The notes beneath the pieces are model-generated. The model was not told the DNA's origin, did no database searches, and worked only from the letters and a program-made list of their open reading frames with translations. From DATGHS01 sp035307785 (GTDB lineage Bacteria; Planctomycetota; Planctomycetia; Gemmatales; Gemmataceae): a stretch of 6,718 nt of DNA. Where the stretch lies: the NCBI GenBank assembly GCA_035307785.1, contig DATGHS010000386.1, positions 1-6,718 on the forward strand, in the 5' to 3' direction. The position numbers and the translations under genes are program-made. Positions 1 through 5,188 of this stretch are shown one piece after another. Position 1 is the stretch's first letter. Each line of letters begins with the position of its first letter.

Positions 1-159
1 CGCCTTTGAGATAAGGGAGCATTCGATAGCGATTGGCTTGCTGGCATTCGGGCATGGGTGAACGTCCGGGCAGGCAGGCGGGCAGTTGGAGCAATTGCAC
101 AACTTTAGAACGCGGTTTTCGAAGACGCTACCGCTGAGAAGCGACTTCTGCTTTTCCAT
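1..159 (-). CDS. Possible cysteine-rich small ORF, partial, runs off the window
   Basis: On the minus strand an ATG at 159 opens a frame that stays open for 53 codons to the window edge. It begins MEKQKSLLSG and carries six cysteines at residues 21, 23, 26, 30, 36 and 47, spaced C-x-C-x2-C-x3-C-x5-C-x10-C with prolines between them. That spacing could fit a metal-binding or disulfide-rich small protein, but I do not recognise a family. Its start lies 32 bases inside the end of the upstream gene (stop at 128-130), in a different frame. The upstream sequence GAGCCAG is only a weak ribosome binding site. A chance open frame in GC-rich DNA is a real alternative, because the 3' end is not visible and 53 open codons are not decisive. 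Confidence 0.25.
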   Translation of the reverse strand, partial: MEKQKSLLSGSVFENRVLKLCNCSNCPPACPDVHPCPNASKPIAIECSLISKA

Positions 160-580
160 CTGGCTCGGCTTGCACATTCATCTGGGGACCAGCGGCCAAA
201 TTCACCTGGCCGGCTTTGCGAACGATCAGTTGCGGCTTGCCTCTGCGCAGGCTTAACAACATGCGCAGCGCGTTGTGATAGAGCCGTTGGAGGCGCTCCA
301 CCATGCGCATGGCTTCCTGCGTGGCCTCGGCTGAGTCCTGGCGCCGCGGTTGCTCGCGGTTGCCACGGCGCGCGTGACTCAAGAGGTTGGCCGGTTCCTG
401 CGAACGCATCGACACGATGCCGATCCATTTTCGGCGCGTCAATTCGTACTGGGCCATCTCGTCGAGAAGGAGCGCTTCGCCGGCATTGCGAGGCCGCCAA
501 AGGGCTGTGCGCTCATGTGTGTTCCCTCTGGAATGAAATAGAATCAAATACCGCCGAATTCGAACGGCAGGGGCCAACAT
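128..580 (-). CDS. Planctomycete-type protein of unknown function, probably frameshifted near its 5' end
   Basis: The in-frame reading has its first ATG at 580 and ends at TAG 128-130 (150 aa). The convincing part starts at RPRNAGEALLLDEMAQYE and continues through a charged helical middle (EAMRMVERLQRLYHNALRML) to a tail with IVRKAGQVNLAAGPQMNV. From memory this resembles a planctomycete family of unknown function with a PRNA-EALL segment and a C-terminal QVN motif. Longer relatives carry an extra N-terminal part that is absent here. The ATG at 580 has no visible ribosome binding site. A better start is the ATG at 516, preceded by AGAGGGA, but it is out of frame. One extra base at the A-run 499-501 (TTT on the coding strand) would join MSAQPF directly to WRPRNAGEALL, giving about 129 aa. 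I therefore suspect a one-base deletion or a sequencing error. It is divergent from the hicBA pair. Confidence 0.55.
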   Translation of the reverse strand: MLAPAVRIRRYLILFHSRGNTHERTALWRPRNAGEALLLDEMAQYELTRRKWIGIVSMRSQEPANLLSHARRGNREQPRRQDSAEATQEAMRMVERLQRLYHNALRMLLSLRRGKPQLIVRKAGQVNLAAGPQMNVQAEPDGKAEVASQR

Positions 581-771
581 CGCGGAATTGCACGGAGTCA
601 ATGGGGCCGGATGGCATGCTCACGTCTTATCCATGGGAACTGGCCGTGGCGAGTAGCCGATGCCGGAACTGCATGAGAGGGAGCGTAAGCTCGTCGTGGC
701 GCGGTCTCGGCCCGTGCCACCCGCCGCCGACCGAAGTTTTTTTCCCAACACCACGCACTACAATGCAAGCT

Positions 772-777
772 GGGAGG
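772..777 (+). promoter_or_regulatory. Ribosome binding site that fixes the hicB start
   Basis: GGGAGG lies 5 bases upstream of the ATG at 783. It decides the start of hicB. The same frame stays open upstream to an ATG at 660, but those extra 41 residues show no HicB similarity and that ATG has no comparable binding site. Confidence 0.8.
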
Positions 778-782
778 ATCGC

Positions 783-1001
783 ATGCTGAAAACCTACACC
801 GCCAAATACACGCGAATTGATTCCGGCTACATGGGGCAATTAGTTGAATGGCCGGAAGTGATTACTGAGGGGAAAACTTTGGAAGAATGTCGTCTGCTGC
901 TTCACGATGCTCTTCGCGAGATGATCAAGGCCTACCGACAGCAGCGCAAGGAAATCCCGTTAAGCGGCGCCCTGATCGAGCAAATCCCCGTCGAGATATA
1001 G
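783..1001 (+). CDS. hicB: HicB-family antitoxin, single-domain
   Basis: A 72-residue HicB/UPF0150-type protein that should neutralise the adjacent HicA mRNA-cleaving toxin by direct binding in the cytoplasm. The family pattern is plain: YTAKYTRIDSGYMGQLVEWP (residues 5-24), then EVITEGKTLEECRLLLHDAL, matching the usual 'D-G-Y...P-x-(V/T)-x-G-x-T-x-x-E-x...A-L' arrangement of the partial RNase H-like fold. Many HicB proteins carry a C-terminal helix-turn-helix or ribbon-helix-helix DNA-binding domain. Here the protein stops at EI shortly after the fold (about residue 60), so it has no room for one. The start is set by GGGAGG 5 bases upstream. The stop is one base from the hicA ATG, implying co-translation and an antitoxin-first operon. 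Autoregulation by DNA binding looks unlikely from the sequence. Confidence 0.85.
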   Translation: MLKTYTAKYTRIDSGYMGQLVEWPEVITEGKTLEECRLLLHDALREMIKAYRQQRKEIPLSGALIEQIPVEI

Positions 1002-1002
1002 A

Positions 1003-1200
1003 ATGTCGGTCAAGCGCCGTGACTTGGTCAAATACCTAGAGGAAAACGGCTATTGGCTGCTGCGCGAAGGGAAGAAGCACGCCATTTACACCAACGGAAC
1101 AACGACACTACCGGTAAAGAGACATCGCATTTTCGACCGAATCACAGCCAAACCAATTGTGCAAGCAAGCGGGGTTGCCACCCATTTCTTGATACCTTGA
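1003..1200 (+). CDS. hicA: HicA-family mRNA interferase toxin
   Basis: A 65-residue HicA-type toxin. The family has a small double-stranded-RNA-binding-like fold that cleaves mRNA independently of the ribosome and so arrests translation. The N-terminus KRRDLVKYLEENGYWLLREGKKHAIY has the expected helix-then-strand pattern, and His26 in GKKHAIY is at the position of the conserved catalytic histidine. The second half, LPVKRHRIFDRITAKPIVQASGV, matches the usual basic 'P-x-x-R-H-R' strand followed by the C-terminal helix. It begins one base after the hicB stop, with no binding site of its own beyond the end of hicB, so translation is probably coupled. The pair looks complete. It is convergent with the transaldolase gene, with a 48-base gap and no terminator-like hairpin. 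Confidence 0.82.
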   Translation: MSVKRRDLVKYLEENGYWLLREGKKHAIYTNGTTTLPVKRHRIFDRITAKPIVQASGVATHFLIP

Positions 1201-1248
1201 AGTGCCCTGTGGCCCAATGCAGATCAACTTAATTGGATACCCTTGCCC

Positions 1249-2289
1249 CTATCTGCGCTTCGACGCAATCAACTTCAGCAGCGCTTTTTGCGGGTCGGCG
1301 AATTTCTCCAGGCCTTCGCGCATTAGCGTTTCTTCCAGCTTCTTGATATCGACCTTGGCGTCGATGTCCTTTAGGACTTCGGCGGGCGGCATTTTGTCCA
1401 CCTGGCGGGTGAAGGTCAAGCTGCTCGCTTGCACGGCGGCATTGGTGGCGGGAGGATTCGTTTCGATATCCGATCCGGCGAAGGCGGCCACATACTTTTC
1501 CGGCGGATCGCTTTTCTTCTTCACGCCGGTGCTGGCGAAGATCATTTCCTGCTTGAGCGGCAACTTCTTATCGGCCCAGAACTTTTGATTCAGTTGCCAA
1601 ATTCGCTTGGCGTTCACGATGCCGACCATGCCCTGGGCGGCCGGCGACAGCTCGGGCACGTGCTTTTCGGTGTACACATCAAGCCGGCTCACGAAGATGC
1701 TGTAGACCGACTTGAAATTGTCGCGACTCGCCCGCCGTTGGGCACCGCGCCAGCAGGCATCGCGGGCGGCATGATACTGCCGTTCCGAAAACACCAGCGT
1801 CACATTAATCGTCACACCACTGGCGACCAAATCCTCCAAAGCGGCAAGGCCACCGGGCGTGGCGGGCACCTTGATCATGCGGTTCTTCTGGCCCGCACTC
1901 CATTTCTTGCCGAGTTCGATGTAGCGCTTGCTTTTCTCTGCCACGCTCAACTTGCAGCTGGCATCTTCCAGCAGCGGATCGAGCTCGAAGCTGACGTAGC
2001 CATTGTCGCCCTTGGTCTCCTGCCACACCGGCTCGAAGACCTTTTGCGCGCGTGACACCAGTTCGTCGGTCAGCGCCCAGGCAATTGCTTCATCATCCAG
2101 GCCTTTCTTGAAAAGCTCATCGAGGCGCTTGTCGAAGCGCCCGGTTTTGATGATGTCCGAAATAATAATGGGGTTCGAAGTGGCCCCAGTCGCGCCCAGA
2201 GCCCGGTTTTTTTCGATTTCATCGGGATCGACGGAATCGAGCCAGACCTTGGTGCCGCACGCGATTAATGATTGCAATGGAGTGGCCAT
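1249..2289 (-). CDS. tal: Transaldolase
   Basis: A 346-residue transaldolase, a cytoplasmic enzyme of the non-oxidative pentose phosphate pathway. It moves a dihydroxyacetone unit between sedoheptulose 7-phosphate and glyceraldehyde 3-phosphate, giving erythrose 4-phosphate and fructose 6-phosphate. The class I aldolase barrel motifs appear in order: WLDSVDPDEI (16-25), GATGATSNPIII (32-43), RMIKVPAT (137-144) with Lys140 as the expected Schiff-base lysine, INVTLVFS (161-168), SIFVSRLDVY (197-206) and FASTGVKKKS (251-260). The LDSVD opening and the MIKVPAT core match the longer bacterial transaldolases, not the roughly 220-residue TalC/fructose-6-phosphate aldolase type. The start is the ATG at 2289, with GGAGG 8 bases upstream. 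The frame remains open to 2430, but that extension lies inside the intergenic palindrome and is not protein-like. Nothing critical appears to be missing. Confidence 0.93.
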   Translation of the reverse strand: MATPLQSLIACGTKVWLDSVDPDEIEKNRALGATGATSNPIIISDIIKTGRFDKRLDELFKKGLDDEAIAWALTDELVSRAQKVFEPVWQETKGDNGYVSFELDPLLEDASCKLSVAEKSKRYIELGKKWSAGQKNRMIKVPATPGGLAALEDLVASGVTINVTLVFSERQYHAARDACWRGAQRRASRDNFKSVYSIFVSRLDVYTEKHVPELSPAAQGMVGIVNAKRIWQLNQKFWADKKLPLKQEMIFASTGVKKKSDPPEKYVAAFAGSDIETNPPATNAAVQASSLTFTRQVDKMPPAEVLKDIDAKVDIKKLEETLMREGLEKFADPQKALLKLIASKRR

Positions 2290-2297
2290 GATGTGAT

Positions 2298-2302
2298 CCT
2301 CC
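2298..2302 (-). promoter_or_regulatory. Ribosome binding site of transaldolase
   Basis: The minus strand reads GGGAGGATCACATCATG here, putting GGAGG 8 bases ahead of the ATG at 2289. It selects this start over upstream in-frame possibilities that lie in the AT-rich palindrome. Confidence 0.8.
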
Positions 2303-2390
2303 CTGGTTATATAGTCAGCGTACGCGGGAGGATGAATGGCGGCCAGAATGGACGAGTGTAGCTTTGGTGTAATCGACCGGCCCTGCTTAA

Positions 2391-2542
2391 AAACTCGAAA
2401 TCCGAATATCGAAACTCGAAACAAATCCAAAAAAATACCAGTGACAAAAATTCAAAACTCGTTGTCGGGGAAGCAGCTGTTTTGAATTTGGCCATTTGTA
2501 TTTTGAATTTGTTTCGGACTTCGTGCTTCGGATTTCGGATCT
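2391..2542. repeat. Imperfect palindromic AT-rich intergenic repeat
   Basis: The left arm, about 2394-2458, reads CTCGAAATCCGAATATCGAA then ACTCGAAACAAATCCAAAA. The right arm, about 2481-2542, read on the minus strand gives TCCGAAATCCGAAGCACGAA then GTCCGAAACAAATTCAAAA. The two arms are near-identical inverted copies around a centre of about 20 bases at 2459-2480. Both are built from short GAA/CGAA/CAAA words. As RNA this would form a long imperfect hairpin. From memory, similar sequences are scattered between genes in planctomycete and other environmental genomes. Here it fills most of the 273-base gap between the nuoD stop and the transaldolase start, so it could end or process the nuo transcript. 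No open frame within it looks coding. Confidence 0.75.
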
Positions 2543-2562
2543 CTTGGGCGAGGGTCTATAAC

Positions 2563-3783
2563 CTACCGGTCAATCTCGCCCATGACGATGTCGATGCTGC
2601 CGACGATGGCCGGCACGTCGGCGATCAGGCAGCCTTTGGAGATTTCATTGGTGACGCACAGATTGCAGAAGCACGAGGAGCGGGCGCGGACGCGCAGGGG
2701 CACGTTCTCCTTGGTCGCCCGGCCCACGACGTAGAAGCCCATCTGGCCGCGCGGGCATTCGGTTTCGACATAGGCTTCGCCGGCCGGCAAATGCCGCGGC
2801 GGCTCAATGCGGTGGCTACCCTGGGCGGTGGCGTACTTCTTCAAGCCCTGCTCGACCAGCTTCACGCTTTCGACCACTTCGAGCATGCGCACCATGTACC
2901 GGTGCCAGCTGTCGCCGATGACCGCCGTTGCCGGAGTCATCACCAACGGCGGGATGATTGCCTGGAAGTCGTAATTCTCGTAACCGCAATATGGCTCGAC
3001 CTTCCGCAAGTCCCAGGCCGGGTCGCCGTTGCGCCCGTCGAGCGAGCCACGCAGCATCGGCCCGGTGCAGCCGTAGGTGAGCGCCTGCTCCTTCGTCATG
3101 TTGCCGATGTTGGCCGTGCGCTTCACGAAAATATGGTTGGTTGTAAGCAGCGCATGATACTCGTCGATGCGCGGCTTGAAGTAGTCGAGGAACTTCTGGC
3201 AGCGCTCGGTCCAGCCCGGCGGCAAGTCGTCATGCACGCCGCCGATCGTAATGTAGCTGTAGGTGAGCCGGGCGCCGCAAACTTCCTCAAAGAGATCGAG
3301 AATCTGTTCGCGCTCGCGGAAGGCGTAGAGGAACGGACTGAACGTGCCCAGGTCGAGGCCGTAGGTGCCCATCGCCACCAAGTGGCTGGCGATGCGGTTG
3401 AGTTCGCAGATGATGACGCGAATGACCTGGGCTTTTTCCGGAATCTTCATCCCGGCCAGCTTCTCCACGGCCATCGAGTAGCCGAGGTTCATGTTCATCC
3501 CGGCCAGGTAATCCATGCGGTCGGTGTAGGGGATGAATTGAATCGGCGTGACATTTTCGCCGATCTTCTCCGCACAGCGATGCAGATAGCCCATGTGCGG
3601 CATCACTTCGGAGATGACTTCGCCGTCGGTTTTCAGCACCAGTCGGAGCACGCCGTGCGTACTGGGGTGCTGCGGGCCCATGTTGACGAGCATCTCGTCG
3701 GTGCGAACATCGAACTCGACGATCGTGGGATCGGCGAGAGTCGCCGGAGTGGTAACGGGAGGGGTATCAGTAACAGTGGCCAT
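2563..3783 (-). CDS. nuoD: NADH-quinone oxidoreductase subunit D
   Basis: A 406-residue subunit of respiratory complex I (the 49 kDa/Nqo4 equivalent). It sits in the peripheral arm at the membrane interface and, with NuoB, forms the quinone-reduction site. The N-terminal NMGPQHPSTHGVLRL (34-48) and PYTDRMDYLAGM (85-96) loops contain His43 and Tyr92. They are 49 residues apart, as are the quinone-headgroup ligands His59 and Tyr108 of the bovine subunit. The conserved CELNRIASHL, GVHDDLPPGW, TGPMLRGS and ECPRGQMGFYVVG blocks follow, and the protein ends in the typical GEIDR, so it is full length. The segment SSCFCNLCVTNEISKGCLIADV carries extra cysteines compared with proteobacterial NuoD, a pattern I associate with planctomycetes. 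I chose ATG 3783. A GTG at 3789 would add two residues, and neither has a strong binding site. It is separated from nuoC by two inserted genes. Confidence 0.96.
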   Translation of the reverse strand: MATVTDTPPVTTPATLADPTIVEFDVRTDEMLVNMGPQHPSTHGVLRLVLKTDGEVISEVMPHMGYLHRCAEKIGENVTPIQFIPYTDRMDYLAGMNMNLGYSMAVEKLAGMKIPEKAQVIRVIICELNRIASHLVAMGTYGLDLGTFSPFLYAFREREQILDLFEEVCGARLTYSYITIGGVHDDLPPGWTERCQKFLDYFKPRIDEYHALLTTNHIFVKRTANIGNMTKEQALTYGCTGPMLRGSLDGRNGDPAWDLRKVEPYCGYENYDFQAIIPPLVMTPATAVIGDSWHRYMVRMLEVVESVKLVEQGLKKYATAQGSHRIEPPRHLPAGEAYVETECPRGQMGFYVVGRATKENVPLRVRARSSCFCNLCVTNEISKGCLIADVPAIVGSIDIVMGEIDR

Positions 3784-3785
3784 GT

Positions 3786-3827
3786 TCACCAGTGGTCAGA
3801 AGTCAGAGATCAGTAGGCAGGCGGCAG
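3786..3827. repeat. Degenerate heptanucleotide tandem repeat in the nuoD leader
   Basis: Six consecutive 7-base units each end in CAG on the plus strand: TCACCAG, TGGTCAG, AAGTCAG, AGATCAG, TAGGCAG, GCGGCAG. On the coding strand of nuoD this is a run of CTG-initial heptamers ending 2 bases before the ATG, where a ribosome binding site would be expected. Comparable TGGTCAG-type heptamer runs are, from memory, common in planctomycete intergenic DNA. Confidence 0.6.
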
Positions 3828-3872
3828 AGTCAGGCGGCAATCGCCAACAAAAACCATGCTAGCTCTTGACAG

Positions 3873-4106
3873 CTACGATTTCGGCCGTCCTTTTTTGGAG
3901 TCTGGGGGGTTTTCATGCGGATAGTCGGGAGGATACGCCTCGGGCGGCAACGGGACATCGGGGATCAAGCCAGCCTCAATATAGCGCTGGCGGCGCTCCA
4001 AAAACTGCATGAACAACTTGAGGGGCAAGGGTTTATTTGTTATCGGATCACTTGGTCCCTCGAACTCCACAATCAGCGAGTCACTGCTATCGAAATCGCC
4101 GCTCAT
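3873..4106 (-). CDS. Small proline-rich protein of unknown function between nuoC and nuoD
   Basis: A 77-residue protein that I do not recognise. It has an acidic N-terminus (MSGDFDSSDSLIVEFEG), then a short strand-turn region PITNKPLPLK. A probable amphipathic helix follows (LFMQFLERRQRYIEAG, 31-46), then a proline-rich stretch with nine prolines between residues 49 and 68 and a basic tail KKGRPKS. There is no signal peptide, membrane segment or cysteine. The start is the ATG at 4106, with AGAGG 9 bases upstream. An in-frame TTG at 4112 sits too close to that site. The upstream gene's TAA (4113-4115) lies between this site and the ATG, so the two genes are almost certainly translated as a pair. 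A helix plus flexible proline-rich tail suggests a binding partner of another protein, but that is inference only. Confidence 0.6.
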   Translation of the reverse strand: MSGDFDSSDSLIVEFEGPSDPITNKPLPLKLFMQFLERRQRYIEAGLIPDVPLPPEAYPPDYPHENPPDSKKGRPKS

Positions 4107-4112
4107 TTCCAA

Positions 4113-4499
4113 TTACCTCTTTCGAACAGCAAAGGTTGTCAGAGCAATTGGCTCTCCATCCGCAAACAGCACCGCATCATAAGAACCAGCCGCCGGGAAC
4201 GAACAGCTGCGCGAGCGATAAATGAACCTAACTTCTTGGTGCCGATTAGGAATCGTCATGAAGAATGTACGATCAAAAATCACTTCCATATTATCCGCCC
4301 GCCGGATTTCTACATCAAGGCGAGTCTTGCCTTGGCCATCAATCAAGGCACAAAACACAGTGAACTTTTGATTGACAGCGGGAAACGAGTCTGCAATCAG
4401 AACTGTAGAGCAGTTGATCAAACTAACATTACGAGTCTCCTCCTCTACGATCACCTGTTCGCAAATCAGAAGACTTCGAGCCGTGGGACGAACGCTCAT
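4113..4499 (-). CDS. DUF6941-like protein of unknown function between nuoC and nuoD
   Basis: A 128-residue protein that resembles, from memory, the DUF6941 family: an N-terminal RPTARSLLICEQV (4-16), a VSLINC strand, the central TVFCALIDGQG (47-57), and a C-terminal FPAAGSYDAVLFADGEPIAL (101-120). These proteins look like a single beta-sandwich domain, and I know of no firm function. There is no signal peptide. It starts at ATG 4499, three bases after the nuoC TGA (4503-4505), so it is co-transcribed and probably translationally coupled to nuoC. Its own stop overlaps the leader of the next small gene. GC content is about 48% over 4141-4500 by hand count (172 of 360), against about 62% in two sampled lines of nuoC and 65% in three of nuoD. 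That difference supports a later insertion into the nuo cluster. Nothing links it by sequence to complex I. Confidence 0.7.
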   Translation of the reverse strand: MSVRPTARSLLICEQVIVEEETRNVSLINCSTVLIADSFPAVNQKFTVFCALIDGQGKTRLDVEIRRADNMEVIFDRTFFMTIPNRHQEVRFIYRSRSCSFPAAGSYDAVLFADGEPIALTTFAVRKR

Positions 4500-4502
4500 T
4501 GC

Positions 4503-5039
4503 TCACCGTCCCCGTATTCCATGATACTCCAGCGGGAACTCGTAATCCTTGCGCAGCGGGTGGCCTTGCCAGTCTTCGTTGAGAAGAATGCGCGTGAGGT
4601 CGGGATGGCCCGTGAACCAGACGCCGCTGAGGTCGTAGACCTCGCGCTCATGCCAGTCGGCACCGGCCCAGATCTTGGTTAGGGACGGAACCTCCGGCAA
4701 CTCGCCGGGCTTGTTGTCCTTCCAGCGCGGCAGCAGAACTTTGAGCGTGAAGCGGTGGCGGTGCGTGAAGCTCGAGAAGTGGTAAACCACTTCGAGGTGC
4801 GGCTCGAAACCGGCCTTCGGGGCCTTCTTCGCATCGACTTCGAAGTAATCGACGCCGCTAATGCAGTTGAGGAATTCGAACTTCAAGCGCGAATCGTCCC
4901 GCAGAAACTGGCAGATTTCCAACAAATCTGCCGGCTCCACGACGATAAACGGGTCGAAGCCGGCGGCATCGAGTTTCTTGGATTTGATCTTCGGCCCGAA
5001 CTTTTCTTCCAATACGGCAACAATTTCCGCGGCAGTCAT
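4503..5039 (-). CDS. nuoC: NADH-quinone oxidoreductase subunit C
   Basis: A 178-residue NuoC (30 kDa/Nqo5 equivalent), a peripheral-arm subunit of complex I that packs against NuoD and NuoB and helps shape the connection to the membrane arm. The family signature is intact near the C-terminus: DWHEREVYDLSGVWFTGHPD (128-147), then LTRILLNEDWQGHPLRKDY (148-166). YDLSGV replaces the more usual YDLFGI. The N-terminal alpha/beta domain is represented by FEFLNCISGVDYFEV and LEVVYHFSSFTHRHRFTLKV. It is an unfused NuoC of ordinary length. I chose ATG 5039 because AGGA lies 7 bases upstream. The ATG at 5045, two codons earlier, would overlap that site. No nuoA or nuoB lies upstream: the next gene is divergent, so nuoC probably opens this transcript. 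It is followed by two unrelated small genes before nuoD. Confidence 0.95.
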   Translation of the reverse strand: MTAAEIVAVLEEKFGPKIKSKKLDAAGFDPFIVVEPADLLEICQFLRDDSRLKFEFLNCISGVDYFEVDAKKAPKAGFEPHLEVVYHFSSFTHRHRFTLKVLLPRWKDNKPGELPEVPSLTKIWAGADWHEREVYDLSGVWFTGHPDLTRILLNEDWQGHPLRKDYEFPLEYHGIRGR

Positions 5040-5188
5040 GAGCATTTCCTGCGACTAAGATCTATGTTTCCGTGTTGTTTTAAGGCATGGGTAATTGAAA
5101 ACAAGGGCCGCAAGCGGGGTGGACAGCGTCCGACTCTCCTAATTAGATTGCCATGAAGGAATAATGCTCTTTCAGGAAGAGGCCAACC
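5040..5188. promoter_or_regulatory. Divergent intergenic region between nuoC and the epimerase
   Basis: This 149-base gap must hold the promoter for the minus-strand nuo cluster and probably one for the plus-strand epimerase. It contains AGGA (5047-5050, minus strand) as the nuoC ribosome binding site and AGGAAGAGG (5174-5182) 6 bases ahead of the epimerase ATG. It has AT-rich patches around 5067-5100 and 5138-5168, but no pair of -35 and -10 boxes that I would call with confidence, and no operator-like palindrome. Confidence 0.5.

Noticed and set aside
759..764. TACAAT as a -10 box for hicBA.
   Set aside because: The expected -35 position holds only a T-run, and the predicted transcript start would fall on the ribosome binding site. 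Not strong enough to call.
660..782. An N-terminal extension of hicB by 41 residues from an ATG at 660.
   Set aside because: The added residues are low in family-like features, and the ATG at 783 has a strong GGGAGG 5 bases upstream and matches the normal HicB N-terminus.
1201..1248. A terminator between the convergent hicA and transaldolase genes.
   Set aside because: I found no stem-loop of useful length or T-run in these 48 bases.
1429..2055. A 208-codon plus-strand frame antisense to transaldolase.
   Set aside because: It is a shadow of a GC-rich coding gene with complete transaldolase motifs on the other strand. It has no ribosome binding site or recognisable family.
2290..2430. A 47-residue N-terminal extension of transaldolase.
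   Set aside because: It reads through the intergenic palindrome and past a clear GGAGG site. The first transaldolase motif sits at the expected distance from the ATG at 2289.
2482..3816. A 444-codon open frame on the plus strand antisense to nuoD.
   Set aside because: It starts inside the AT-rich palindrome, its protein is compositionally odd (very rich in His, Asp, Ala and Val), and it mirrors nuoD, which has full family motifs.
3915..4682. A 255-codon plus-strand frame opposite the inserted genes and the end of nuoC.
   Set aside because: It spans three well-packed minus-strand genes with ribosome binding sites and coupled stops, and it shows no family-like segments.
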